A stretch of 64,000 bases of DNA from Triticum aestivum (lineage: Eukaryota > Streptophyta > Magnoliopsida > Poales > Poaceae), in assembly GCF_018294505.1 (NCBI RefSeq), contig NC_057807.1, positions 172,709,498 to 172,773,497 of the forward strand, given 5' to 3'. Below are positions 46,995-56,829 of the stretch, piece by piece. The notes under the pieces are model-generated. The model saw only the letters and a list, made by a program, of their open reading frames with translations, was not told where the DNA came from and did not search any database. The position numbers and the translations under genes were made by a program. Every line of letters starts with the position of its first letter. Within the stretch, counting starts at the first letter, position 1.

Positions 46995-47337
46995 CACTAC
47001 AAAAAAGACATATCTGTGACATTCTGGGCCGAACGAAATTTTTTTCTGTCATACATATGACACTTCTATGACGATAATTGTGACAAAACCCGGTATCATC
47101 ATAGATGTGGTGGGCTCCGACTTCTATGACAAAAAATCATGACAGAAAATGGGCTTTTCGTCCTGGGCGGGCTGGAGACGCAGCTACATGACATTCTTTG
47201 GGCCGTCCATGACATAAAAAACAGTGGTAGAAGCGAGGTGGAGAAAATTTCGGGGAGTTGCCGGTTACGGTGGGAGGTCGGGGGCCGAGCGATGTGCGTT
47301 TCTCTCATACATGTACGCGCGTGTGTGCGAGGTGTTG

Positions 47338-47490
47338 GCTCTAACTGAACCCGAGCGAGGCGTTGGGCTCTAACTGAACCCGAGCGATTGCACAGCAGGC
47401 TACGCATTACTGAACCCGAGCGATCGATCGGTGGCTGTTAACTGAACTCGATCGAGCGATTCCTTCGCTACTGCTGCTAACTGAAGTCGA
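47338..47490 (+). repeat. CTGAACCCGAGCGA repeats in CACTA sub-terminal region
   Basis: The word AACTGAACCCGAGCGA or a variant occurs five times with variable spacing, often followed by GATCGATC. Sub-terminal repeats of this kind are the usual transposase-binding region of CACTA elements, which is an inference here. Confidence 0.65.
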
Positions 47491-47763
47491 TCGATTGGAT
47501 GAACAGTGAGCGTTGCAGTGGTTTGGATGAACAATGAGCGGTGGCGTTGCCTATGGATGAATAGGACCCCGTGGTGTGGAGGGCTGGATGAACAGTAGAC
47601 AGTGGAGGGGTGCCCGTGGAGGGGTGGTTGAACAGTAGCCGGTGGAGTAGTGCGCAGTGGAGGCTGGATGAACAGGAGCCCGTGGAGGCTAGAGGAGGTC
47701 GACGGTAGCCCGTGGAGGCTGGAGGAGGTCGACGGTGGAGATGAATAGTATCCCGTGGAGTCT

Positions 47764-48060
47764 CGTTTTGCGGTACGCCACACCCTTCCCGATGAACAGG
47801 ACCCCCGTTTCGACTGTAGGAGGTCCGTTTCCTCCGTTTTGCGGTATGCCACACCCCTCCCGATCAACAGGACCCCTGTTTCGACCGTAGGAGGTCTGTT
47901 TCGTCCGTTTTGCGGTACGCCACACCCCTCCCGATCAACAGGACCCCCGTTTCAACCGTAGGAGGTCCATTTCCTCCGTTTTGCGGTACGCCACACCCCT
48001 CCCGATCAATAGGACCCCGTTCTGAATGTAGGAGGTCCATTTTCTCTGTTGTGCAGTACG
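47764..48060 (+). repeat. 71-bp tandem repeat, about four copies
   Basis: The word CGTTTTGCGGTACGCC or a variant starts at 47764, 47835, 47906, 47977 and 48047, giving periods of 71, 71, 71 and 70. Each unit also has CCCGATCAACAGGAC and GTAGGAGGTC. Copies differ by a few bases. Confidence 0.9.
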
Positions 48061-48297
48061 CTAGGCCTCGTTTCCATCGCCTGTTCTATCCAAGCCCTCC
48101 CGATGAACACGACCACGCATTCCGTTTTGACCCAGCCGGTTGGCTCCCGATGAACACGACAACGACGCTGTTTCTCCGTTCCGACCCAGCCGTGTACGTA
48201 TGCGCGAGTAGGCGTTCAAGACCCTGCCCGTATGTACGTACGTGGCCGTATTTTCTTTCTTGCACCCTTGCCACTGTACGTACGTGTACATGCTACA

Positions 48298-48360
48298 TGC
48301 GCGCCTCTACTACGACACGTGCGCACCTCTACTACGACACGTGCGCGCCTCTACATCGAC
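48298..48360 (+). repeat. 22-bp tandem repeat, three copies
   Basis: Units TGCGC(G/A)CCTCTACTACGA at 48298, 48320 and 48342, with the last diverging at its end. It sits next to ACGTACGT-rich DNA. Confidence 0.8.
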
Positions 48361-48436
48361 CAGTATGTACGTACACGTTCGCGACCAGAATGACAACGCT
48401 ACATACGCTTCGACCAGGTGGGTCCCGACTGTCAGG

Positions 48437-48740
48437 CACTTCCTTGCCTACGAAGATGTAGCTGGTGGGTCCCAGCAGCCAGGGAGGCGAATTGTTTTGT
48501 TTTTTTGCCCGGACACACTTCCTTGCATGCAAAGATGTTGCTGGTGGGTCCCAGCAGTCAGGGGGGCAAATCGTTTTTTTGCCCGGACGCACTTCCTTGC
48601 GTGCGGAGATGTAGCTAGTGGGTCCCAGCAGTCAGGGGGGCGAATAGTTTTTTTTTCCACAACGCACTTCCTTGCGTGCGAAGGTGTAGCTAGTTGGTCC
48701 CAGAAGTAAGGGGGAAATGTTTTTTTTTGCGAAATACGGT
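48437..48740 (+). repeat. 74-79-bp repeats with a CACTTCCTTGC / GTGGGTCCCAG core
   Basis: CACTTCCTTGC occurs at 48437, 48516, 48590 and 48665 and again, further spaced, near 48804, 49311, 49878, 50018 and 51490 (variants). Each is followed by AGATGTAGCT and GTGGGTCCCAGC with a run of G then T. The dispersed copies tie 48.4-51.5 kb together as one repeat-built segment. Confidence 0.8.
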
Positions 48741-48820
48741 GGCCCGTCTGGTGGGTCCCTGCTGTCCTATGGAGGAATAATTATTTTCTGCGTAATAAGG
48801 AGGCACTTCCTTACTGCGGC

Positions 48821-50458
48821 CGTGGACCCAGCTGTCAGCCTCTCCACATACAGTCCACGTCCGATGGAAGTCGTTCCTTGACCATGTTGACCACGCTGCG
48901 CCGAGAGCACCAGGGCGGTGGACGACGGCGAGGCCTAGGAAGGGGACGACGGGGAGCCAGGGAAGATGCGGCAGTGGAAGCCCGCACAGAGAGGAGTACG
49001 AGGGTTTCACTAGTTCGGCTGCGGTGTGAGGCTGCCGTCGCCGCAGGGCCTGGCCAGCGGTGGTAATAGTAGGGGGCGGTGAGGCCTCCGCGGCAGCACA
49101 TCTGGCCACGGGAGGCAAGAGCATGCGGCACGACCGGCGCTGCTTTGGGCGGTTGGAGCAAGAAGACCAGAGGTTGAAGAAGCACTACGGCAGTTGGATG
49201 GATATCGTATGGTCACTGGAGCTAGAATCGTTTATATTGACTAAGTTGACAAAGCCCTCCATCCCTGCAGTCAGGTCAAGGAATAATTATTTTCCACGTA
49301 ATAAGGAGGCACTTCCTTGCGGCTGCCGTGGACCCAGTTGTCAGCCTCTCCACATACTGTATTCTTCCGATGGAATTCGGTCGTTGACCACATTGACCAT
49401 GCCACGCCGAGAACACCACGGCGGTGGATGACGGCGAGGCCTAGGAAGGGGACGACGCGGAGCCGGGGAAGACGCGGTAGTGGATGCCCACGCGGAGAGG
49501 AGTACGAGGGTTCACTGGTTCGGCTGCACTGCCATCGCCTCAGAATAACAGGGGGTGTGGGTGAGTGGAGTGGAGGGATGGCCTGGCCAGTGGTGGGAGT
49601 AGTATGGGGGCGGAGAGGCCTCCGCGGCAACATAGCCTGCCACGGGAGGCAGGAGCAGGTGGCACGACCGGCGCTACTTTGGGAGGCTGGAGCAAGAAGA
49701 CCAGAGGTTGAAGAAGCACTACGGCCGTTGGATGGACATCGTACGGTCAGTCGAGCTAGAATCGTGCATATTGACTAAGTTGACAAAGCCCTTCATCCCC
49801 GTCAACTTAGTAGGCCCACTATACTGGGTCCCAGCAAGCAGGGGGAGTATTCTTTTTTTTTGGGGCGTAATAAGGAGGCACTTCCTTGCGTGCGACGATA
49901 TAGCTGGTGGGTCCAAGCTGTCAGCGGAGGTAACATTTTTTTCGCGAAATACAGAGGCCCTTTCGGTGGGTCCCAGATGTCAGGTGGAGGAATCATTATT
50001 TTGCGCGTAATAAGGAGGCATTTCCTTGCGTGCGGCCGTGGACCCAGCTATCAGCTTCTCCACGTACAGTCCACTTCAGATGCATGTCGGTCGTTGGCGA
50101 CATTGACCACGCCACACCGAGAGCACCAGGGCGGTGGACGATGGCGAGGCCTAGGAAGGGAACGACACAGAGGCAGGGAAGACTCGGCAGTTGTTTCCCA
50201 CGCGGAGGGGAGTACGACTGTACGAGGGTTTACTGGTTCGTCTGCCGTCGCCGGAGAATAACAGCAGGTGTGGGACTGTGGGTGAGCAGAGGGATGTCTA
50301 GGCTAGCCATGGGAGTACGGTGGGGCGGTGAGGCCTGCGCGGCAGCACAGCCGGCCACGGGGAGGAGGGAGCAGGTAGTCCCGTCGGTGCTTCTTTGAGC
50401 GGCTGGAGCAGGAAGAGCAGAGATTGAAGAAGCACAACGGCCGTTGGATGGACATCCA
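48821..50458 (+). repeat. Three direct ~450-bp repeats
   Basis: Copies at 48821-49264, 49327-49800 and 50037-50458 each start CGTGGACCCAG, pass through GAGAGCACCAGGGCGGTGGA-like and GAGGCCTAGGAAGGG blocks, and end AAGAAGCAC(T/A)ACGG with GTTGGATGGA. They differ by indels and substitutions. They may be decayed coding DNA since weak parallel frames exist, but no domain is recognisable. Confidence 0.8.
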
Positions 50459-50530
50459 ACAGTATACATGCCATATGTGGGAAGCCTCAAATCTGTGGAA
50501 AACAGGATACATCCCATCTTCAATTATTTC

Positions 50531-51094
50531 AAATAGTTTACAGCCCATTTGCTAATTCTTACGGGTTTTTTTGGAGCCCATATTCTTTTTGTTCGCATTA
50601 CAGCCCATATTGTGGCCACGGTTAAAAAATATACAAAATTTTGCATATGTCGGTGCGGTCTGAACTGTTTTTAATCCCGAAATTTCGAGTCACATTCAGA
50701 CTGATTTTAAAAATAAATGTATATCAATATAAAATCCAATAAATTGTCCACGCATAAAAATCAATGCAATTTAAAATCTCGAAATGAAAAAAAGATATTT
50801 GAAACTAATTGCCGGTTTGATGTGTTTTAAAAATGTACAGCCCATTTCTCATTACTGATAGGCCATTTTCTCGGCCAGCCGAATGAAGCTCTCCTCGTCT
50901 TGAAAGATTTGCAGCCCAACAGGCCTGTTAAAGCGACTTACTTGACAAATCACAAAAAAACTGGGCTAGCCATTTTCAGAAAGAAAAAAAACTACTGGGC
51001 TGGTCTGTGGTAAACATAAAAGAAAACGCTGTCTAGACAGGCCAGAGTGTCCCGCACAGCCCAGTTGACACCCTGCTTCCGTCTCAAAAACAAA
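50531..51094. other. AT-rich DNA, probably still CACTA
   Basis: No gene is visible. Repeated CAGCCCA words (50536, 50595, 50838, 50911) and runs of A suggest continuation of CACTA-type sub-terminal DNA. The assignment is weak. Confidence 0.4.
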
Positions 51095-51350
51095 TTAGAT
51101 AAATGCCACTCCAATTATGGCGATTCATAAAAATGCCACTGCAATTTCCAAACTTTGAAAAATGCCACTGCAATTTCCAAACTTTGAAAAATGCCACTGC
51201 AATTTTTGCAAACTTTGAAAAACGCCACAGCAGTTTGCAAACTTTGAAAAACGCCACTCCAGACTTCAAAAAATGCCACTAGAAATGGCATGAAATGGCA
51301 TTTTCAAAGTTTGGAAATTGCAGTGGCATTTCTCGGAGGCATTTATCAAA
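51095..51350. repeat. Foldback minisatellite
   Basis: Units with an ATGCCACT core start at 51103, 51133, 51162, 51191, 51222, 51251 and 51273, mostly spaced 29-31 bases, each with AAACTTTGAAAAA. An inverted copy follows at 51297-51331 and is the perfect reverse complement of one unit over about 31 bases. Outer arms GATAAATGCC (about 51098-51107) and GGCATTTATC (51338-51347) are also inverted. The whole can fold into a long stem and resembles a MITE or foldback element. Confidence 0.85.
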
Positions 51351-51815
51351 TTAACCCAAAACAAAAATAACTGGGCGAGCTGCTGGGTCCCTGGTGTCAG
51401 CCGCTCGTTGTGCAATTCTCTTGTTTATTGACTTGTTGACAATCGCATGGGACCCAGATGTTAGAAATCCACTAGGAGGAGCCATTTTTTATTGGCTTGA
51501 AATAAGGAGGCACTTGCTTGCGTACTTCCATGACCTTGGCGGGTCCATGCTGTCATCCTGTCCACGTACAATCATCTCCTGATTGTGTACGCATCAACTT
51601 GCTAGGCCCACAAGTCAGCCTCTAAACCCATGGAGGACAAATACAACCCATTTAAAAAAATAACAGCCCATTCCATACGTTCAAACGAAAAGTTCAACAT
51701 TTAGAGCAAAGTAAGAGGTCTGATCCACATATAGAGTACTGAACTTCCACGTTGACAACCATCATAGCCAAGTTAACTATCTACTCCCACTAGACAAGTA
51801 CTAACTTACTCTTAG
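51351..51815. other. Intergenic, CACTA-type remnants
   Basis: A variant CACTTGCTTGC ... GGGTCCATGCTGTCATC unit at about 51490-51555 links it to the repeats at 48.4-50.0 kb. Nothing else is recognised. Confidence 0.45.
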
Positions 51816-52244
51816 CTAACTAGACGATGCCGGCCGCCATGTGTGGTACACGCTAAACACAGGCCCGGCGTCCTGCACCTCGCCTTGGACTTGCCAGAGG
51901 TGCGATAGGGTGCGTTGCTCACGCGCGTTGGCCCTTTCCATGCCGGCGTGGTCCACCGAAGCTTCGGCTTCCAAGCGAGAAACCCACTTGATGAGCTGGT
52001 AGTAAAAATCAGCGTCGCGAACGCGTGCGTGCCCGACAGCCTCCAGGTCTATTTGCCGGGCGCCGGCCTTCATGTAGTCGGCCCAGTTGCGGGCGCTCTG
52101 CTCGCGACTCAGAGCGTCGGTGCGCTGCTGCTCCATGTCCCGTTGGCGGTGCAAATCGGAGATACGCTGCTCCTCCGCCAGGCGGTCGCACTCCAACAAC
52201 TCCTGCTCCTCCGCCATGCGGTCGCGCTCCAACAACTCCTCGAT
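51816..52244 (-). CDS. Coiled-coil protein, 3' exon, unknown function
   Basis: A minus-strand open frame of about 143 codons ends with TAG at 51816-51818. Its first half is a Glu/Arg-rich heptad-like coiled coil with a short internal repeat (LLE(R/C)DR(M/L)AEEQ twice), then NWADYMKAGARQIDLEAVGHARV and an HLWQVQGEVQDAGPVFSVY tail. An in-frame TAG lies directly before residue 1, and no ATG precedes the first repeat, so either translation starts at an internal ATG or this is an exon after the acceptor GCATAG at 52245. A possible upstream donor, CGCG|GTAGGTGACG, lies near 52357. Position at the end of CACTA-type DNA suggests a transposon-borne gene. No family is recognised. Confidence 0.55.
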   Translation of the reverse strand: MEELLERDRMAEEQELLECDRLAEEQRISDLHRQRDMEQQRTDALSREQSARNWADYMKAGARQIDLEAVGHARVRDADFYYQLIKWVSRLEAEASVDHAGMERANAREQRTLSHLWQVQGEVQDAGPVFSVYHTWRPASSS

Positions 52245-52930
52245 CTATGCATTGCCATCTAAAGACAGATAGAATGCCTCCTCCCTCCGTCTGCCTTCCG
52301 GTGAAAAAACAAACACTAGTTCCAGCGGTGACCGCCTCCAGCGTCACCTACCGCGGACGGGCGGGGGCATGGCGGACGTGGAGAGCGACGTCGGGCTGGT
52401 GGGGGCTTATGAGGATATGGCGAGTTGGGTCACGGTGGCACCGGAGAAGGCCGGGAAACATTACTTATAGGGGGAAGGTAGTGCGACGGTCATCGGAATT
52501 CAATGCATAATGGATTAGCGCGCCAGCTTGCCGTGGAAAACTAGGGAAACTGAAAATATGACTGTGCCGTCCTGTCCCGTCTGGGTCGCACGCCGGCATG
52601 GCGGTCAAACGAGTGCACTCGAATCATCTCCCTCCTTGTCAGTAATGATTTCACGAATTTAAAAAGCCCGGATTAATTAAAGCGTATCTTTTTTCGCATC
52701 AGTTAGCTGCCTTAATTATGGCCGGCTGCATGCAGGCAATCAAAATCGCTCGCAGGCAGTACACGAAGTAGCATGCAACGAGTCGCAGCCGAGGGCACGC
52801 ATGCAGCCACTTAAATCGCTGGAATTAATTAGCTTAAACTTCTGCATGCCGTTAATTATTGCCATGCCTTGGTCTTGCTGCTTTGCTCAGGGCACTAATA
52901 ACCCCGGACGGAGGGAGTACCTTGGTTGGT
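52245..52930. other. Upstream region of the coiled-coil ORF
   Basis: GC-rich from 52245 to 52450 (possible first exon on the minus strand, not proven), then mixed DNA. CGGACGGAGGGAGTAC at 52904-52919 resembles the right end of a Stowaway-type MITE, without a matching left end. Confidence 0.35.
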
Positions 52931-52937
52931 GAGAGGT

Positions 52938-53084
52938 TTGAATTAAGCCCTGCAAACCGGAAAGGAGGTACTAGTACGTGTGTGATCCGCTATTTATTCG
53001 TGTAGGATCGAGTAGGTCGTTTCTTGAATTGAGCCCTGCAAACCGGAAAGGAGGTAGTACGTGCGTGATCCGCTATTTATCAGC
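52938..53084 (+). repeat. 86-bp tandem duplication
   Basis: TTGAATT(A/G)AGCCCTGCAAA with AAAGGAGGTA and GTGATCCGCTATTTAT occurs at 52938 and again at 53024. The second copy lacks the spacer end. Confidence 0.8.
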
Positions 53085-53099
53085 AAAAATGCTACACGT

Positions 53100-56028
53100 A
53101 CGGCCTTTTACGGGACTGCTACAAACCCTTCCATGAAATCTCTCAAGCCCCCCTGATTTTCACCCGTGTGGGGCCCCTCACACCCCCATCATCCAACTAA
53201 AACTAACTAGTACGATTCCCATACATAAGATCAACATGTTAATGCATCTCAATGATTCACAGATCATATACAAATATGTAGCTCCAAAAGCAAAGATCTA
53301 GAAAAAACATCAGTTCTTCCTACTAACATGGATGCTTCTCTTGGCCAACATTCAGTACAGACTGAAAGACAAATTTGTTTGTGAAGTCTACAATTCCTCT
53401 TGCAAACGTAAGTGGTTTCACCAACAGCTGGAACCATGAGAATGAACCACACATGATGGAGGAACATCCACTACAATATGATTTGGTCTTCTCTCGATCA
53501 CACCGCGAGACTATTTTCGGAATACAAACTTTAACTTAGGGAAAATGATGCCCATTGTATAATCAGACCAAAGCAATGAAGCACCTAGTGTTGGCCAGTA
53601 AATAGTACAATACTACTTTTCTGCAGTCCATGAAGTGACTATCCAATCTTTGTGTCTATTTTCAAACGGCACTGCATGGAGTGACTATACTATTCTCTTG
53701 TGCAGTTCAACCAAAATTGTGGACACTTTGTTTGTTTGCCAAATAGCAACGGGCAGACATCTCTGTCTGCACAAATATCAAGCAGCTAGTAAACATATAC
53801 CACACCATGTTCGCAGTGATGGAAGAGGTGAAATCGATACAACCGAAATTGAGCATCCAATCATTGAATCATGTCCTGCACCTCCAATGTAGGTCCACCC
53901 TACCAATAAATTCACATGCAAACCACTAGTATTACTATCTAATGACAGTACAAAAAGAGTAGCAAGATAGTAGCAAACCATGTACCTTCGTAATGAACAG
54001 CTCATAGTGCCACCACTTGGATATAAAGGTTTGGAAAAAAACATGCTCCTAATGTTGAACCAGTTGGACTTTTTGTGCAGTTCCACTAAAATCGAGCATC
54101 GCTGTTTGCATAGATATTGAAAGTTTGATTACTATAAAAGTGGCACTAGTTGAAGCATAGACTCACAAATATAAGCATTCCAATTTCTTAATGGGAAAAG
54201 GTAGCAAGACTGCTTCTAACCACTTGTTTGAAGGAATAAATAAAGAAACAACGGCTGATGTCAGGAAGGCATACATAGTTTTTTCTGAAAAACTAAGCCA
54301 TTCCTGACCTTTCCTCTTCTTTCAAGCAAATTTTGTGCAGTTATACTAAAATAAAATGCCATCACCGCCTTGACAATCCAGTGACACTGTACAAAAGGAA
54401 ATGACTTAACATTACATCATGATGTCGGGTATGTAGTCGACAGGCATTAGAGACAAACATACAGACCTCATCCGATAACATAATGAACATTAATTTTAAC
54501 AAAGGTGTGACTAGCTTTATCGGGATAATTTGAGTGAACTCTACACCCTCTGTTCCTTAATATAAGACTTTTTCGCGGTTCAATTTAAAGTACCCAAATG
54601 TCTAGTATTCAGAAAAATAGGTAGTAGTTTTCTTGAGCACATATCTGGGAAAGCTTGCCACACTTTATTTATGTCCATACGCTAATGCAACACCATTTGA
54701 ATACTACAAATATACACTAATCCAGTGGCTAGTGCAACAGTAGAGTAGTTAGTTTATTACAGGGTATAGTACAATGGTTTTACTGAACAGATTTCAATAA
54801 ACTCTAGCACTAGAAGGTTTCTATAAGAATTAACAATACAAAATGTAAAGGTAACAAGTTTCAGCATTGGTATACTAGCTGTGCATGAGCATTAAACCAA
54901 ATACAGAAGTCTGAAGGTAACTAGCATTATTAACTAATTACAGTATAAAAAATTTGCAAACCATGTACCTCCAAGGTAAATATCATTTCGAACTCGGGGG
55001 GACCTTAAAAATTGCTATCCCAATCTTGATAATAGATCAAACATAAAAACTTGATCGAAAGAATCAAGAGAACAGCCGGAGGAGGAGGTGCCCACTCTTG
55101 ACCTTTCCTCTTGTCTTCGTAATTGTCTGTGCAGTTTAACCAAAATAAAATGACATCAGCACCTTGGCATTTTGGTGACACTGTACAAAAAAATTAACTT
55201 ATCTCATGAAAGTGAGGTATGTAATCTATAAGCATTAATAGTGCAAAAATCTGAAGGTAGTAACAAGTTTCATCGTTGGTATACTAGCTGTGCAACAACA
55301 TTAGAATGCCTTAGCTGAAAAATCTTTAATACATCCATAATCAATAGCTAACCCTGAAATAATCCAGTGACATTAAATGGCATTGCTTAAATTTATCAGT
55401 GGCATTAGACTGAGAGTGGCATTAGTTAAATGTGGCATCACTTTAGCAGTAGCATTGCTTGACTTGATTGCTGGCGTTATACTAACAGCAAAAAAAGTGG
55501 CAATAAGAGTATGGGAGGCCCATTCGGACAGTGGGCGCACAAGTATGATGTACCTCTATGGACGCAGAGTGGTGAGGGAGGTATGGTTGCCCAGAGCAAC
55601 AAATATCCAGGCAGCATATGTGGATTACGTCCCATTTTTCTTCTCTTTAGCCACCTTTTTTCCTATGTGAGGACAACAAACCGGGTCATTCTCTATTGCG
55701 TTGTCATGCCTTTCTACCCTTCTTCAACCAAGAGACACGAGACTCATTCCTTAGCTACTGATTTTCCCCTTTTCAACCTAGATGCGGGTTCGATGCCTAC
55801 TCTCTTGGACAGTACAGTCTCCCTTCCTTTCCTTATTCAACCCAGACATGGATTAGTCTGCATGAAGTAGGGTTTCCTTTAATAGTGCAAATTATGGTTT
55901 TCGTCTGCGTGGCCAGCAGAGCAGAGGATAGCAAATTGGGAAGATGGTGGAGTGGAAAAGATCCACATGCAACGACGTGCCAGATGGGGAAATAGAACAA
56001 GGGTATGGTTCAAAAAGAGATAGCATAC
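53100..56028. other. AT-rich DNA with degenerate direct duplications
   Basis: No ORF is convincing. TGCAGTT(N)A(N)CA/TAAAAT motifs occur at 53701, 54076, 54336 and 55130. The segment about 54300-54460 recurs at 55090-55240 (TGACCTTTCCTCTT, GTGACACTGTACAAAA, GGTATGTA), and 54856-54890 recurs at 55262-55295 (GGTATACTAGCTGTGCA). Short GTGGCATTAG-like words cluster at 55375-55500. It may be the intron-rich body or downstream region of a minus-strand transcript that starts near 56330, but this is unproven. Confidence 0.45.
54541..54580 (+). repeat. Stowaway-like MITE end (fragment)
   Basis: CACCCTCTGTTCCTTAATATAAGACTTTTT resembles the left end of Stowaway-type MITEs (CTCCCTC(C/T)GTTCC ... TATAAG). 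In parts: CCCTCTGTTCC then TAATATAAGAC. No right end is found, so it is a remnant at best. Confidence 0.4.
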
Positions 56029-56111
56029 CTGAGGGTCGGCGGGAAGTAGCTTCGATCGTGGTCGTCATCCTCCGCACACACTACGACAGCGAGCCTGGGG
56101 ATGGAGGCCAT
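56029..56111 (-). CDS. Possible first coding exon of a divergent minus-strand gene
   Basis: On the minus strand ATG at 56111 opens MASIPRLAVVVCAEDD, then DDHDRSYFPPTL, and meets a strong donor CTCAG|GTATGC at 56028/56029. A minus-strand TATA candidate lies about 220 bases upstream. No later exon could be tied to it and the protein is not recognised. It could also be a chance frame in a GC-rich leader. Confidence 0.3.
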
Positions 56112-56324
56112 CCCGCGGGGGCGCTAGATCTAAGAGGACGGCCTTGTTGTCAGTGCGTGACCTCGCTTGCCGACGACGAGTGCGTCAATGCTGCACGTCC
56201 TTTTCTTCCCCGGCGGATCTGTGACCACCGGTGAGGAGGGAGAGAGGGGCCGTCTTTTTTAGATCTGGAGAGAGGGTAGTAGTGTGAGAAGCAAGTGGGC
56301 AGCCCTTGGCAAGAAAGCGCTGAA

Positions 56325-56350
56325 GCTCTAGCCTATATATCTTTTTTATA
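56325..56350 (-). promoter_or_regulatory. Possible minus-strand TATA region
   Basis: Reads AGTATAAAAAAGATATATAGG on the minus strand in two overlapping TATA-like boxes, followed by GC-richer transcribed-looking DNA toward 56111. Confidence 0.35.
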
Positions 56351-56829
56351 CTACTAGTACTGGAGGTGGAGTAGTGGTAGAGTAGTTTATATTTTCTCTG
56401 CATACAGTACCAGTTAGTCGTGCTTCAAAACTGAATGGCATGCCATTAAAAAAATAAAGGTCGATAACTAATGCGGCACCTCGGGCCAACGCAGCCAGAT
56501 CGCATTTTGCATGAGAAATTACTCACCATGTTTCGTTGACATGTGGTCCCGTTCCAACATATCAGTGAGACGACGGCGAGTAGTAGGAGTATTTCTGAAC
56601 CGGTGTGTAGGCCAGGGCGCCCCTTCATGAACCGTGGCAAACTGGCAACCGTCCACCGACTCTTCGCCTTTCCCTCTTGATTTGGAACTGCTGTCGCACC
56701 CTCTTCCTCTCCCTCCTCCATTTTCCTTCAGCCCTTCACCCTTTCTTCTGCCATTGTTTGATCGTCTTCTCCATGGAGGGAACAGGACGGAAATGACCCT
56801 GTTATTATTGCCCCAATCTGAAAGATGAC
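56351..56829. promoter_or_regulatory. Intergenic promoter/5' region of the DUF295 gene
   Basis: About 480 bases between the minus-strand TATA candidate and the gene start. A CT-rich leader (56665-56760) precedes an in-frame ATG at 56773 that is closed after seven codons by TGA at 56794-56796. No clear plus-strand TATA box is seen. Confidence 0.4.

Larger units (their letters stand above)
46995..50530 (+). mobile_element. CACTA (En/Spm) DNA transposon, left part
   Basis: The terminal inverted repeat begins CACTACAAAAAAGACAT, preceded by AGA as a possible 3-bp target site. The next bases hold the sub-terminal words CTGTGACATT, TCTATGAC and ATGACA in both orientations, as usual for CACTA ends. 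Inward lie several repeat arrays (47340-47490, 47764-48060, 48298-48360, 48437-48720 and three ~450-bp units). No transposase domain is visible. The right end with a TTTGTAGTG-type terminus was not seen, so the true extent is unknown. It resembles Caspar-type Triticeae CACTAs by memory. Confidence 0.7.

Noticed and set aside
47764..48720. Regular repeats that could suggest a CRISPR array
   Set aside because: Repeats are contiguous tandem units with no unique spacers, in a plant transposon.
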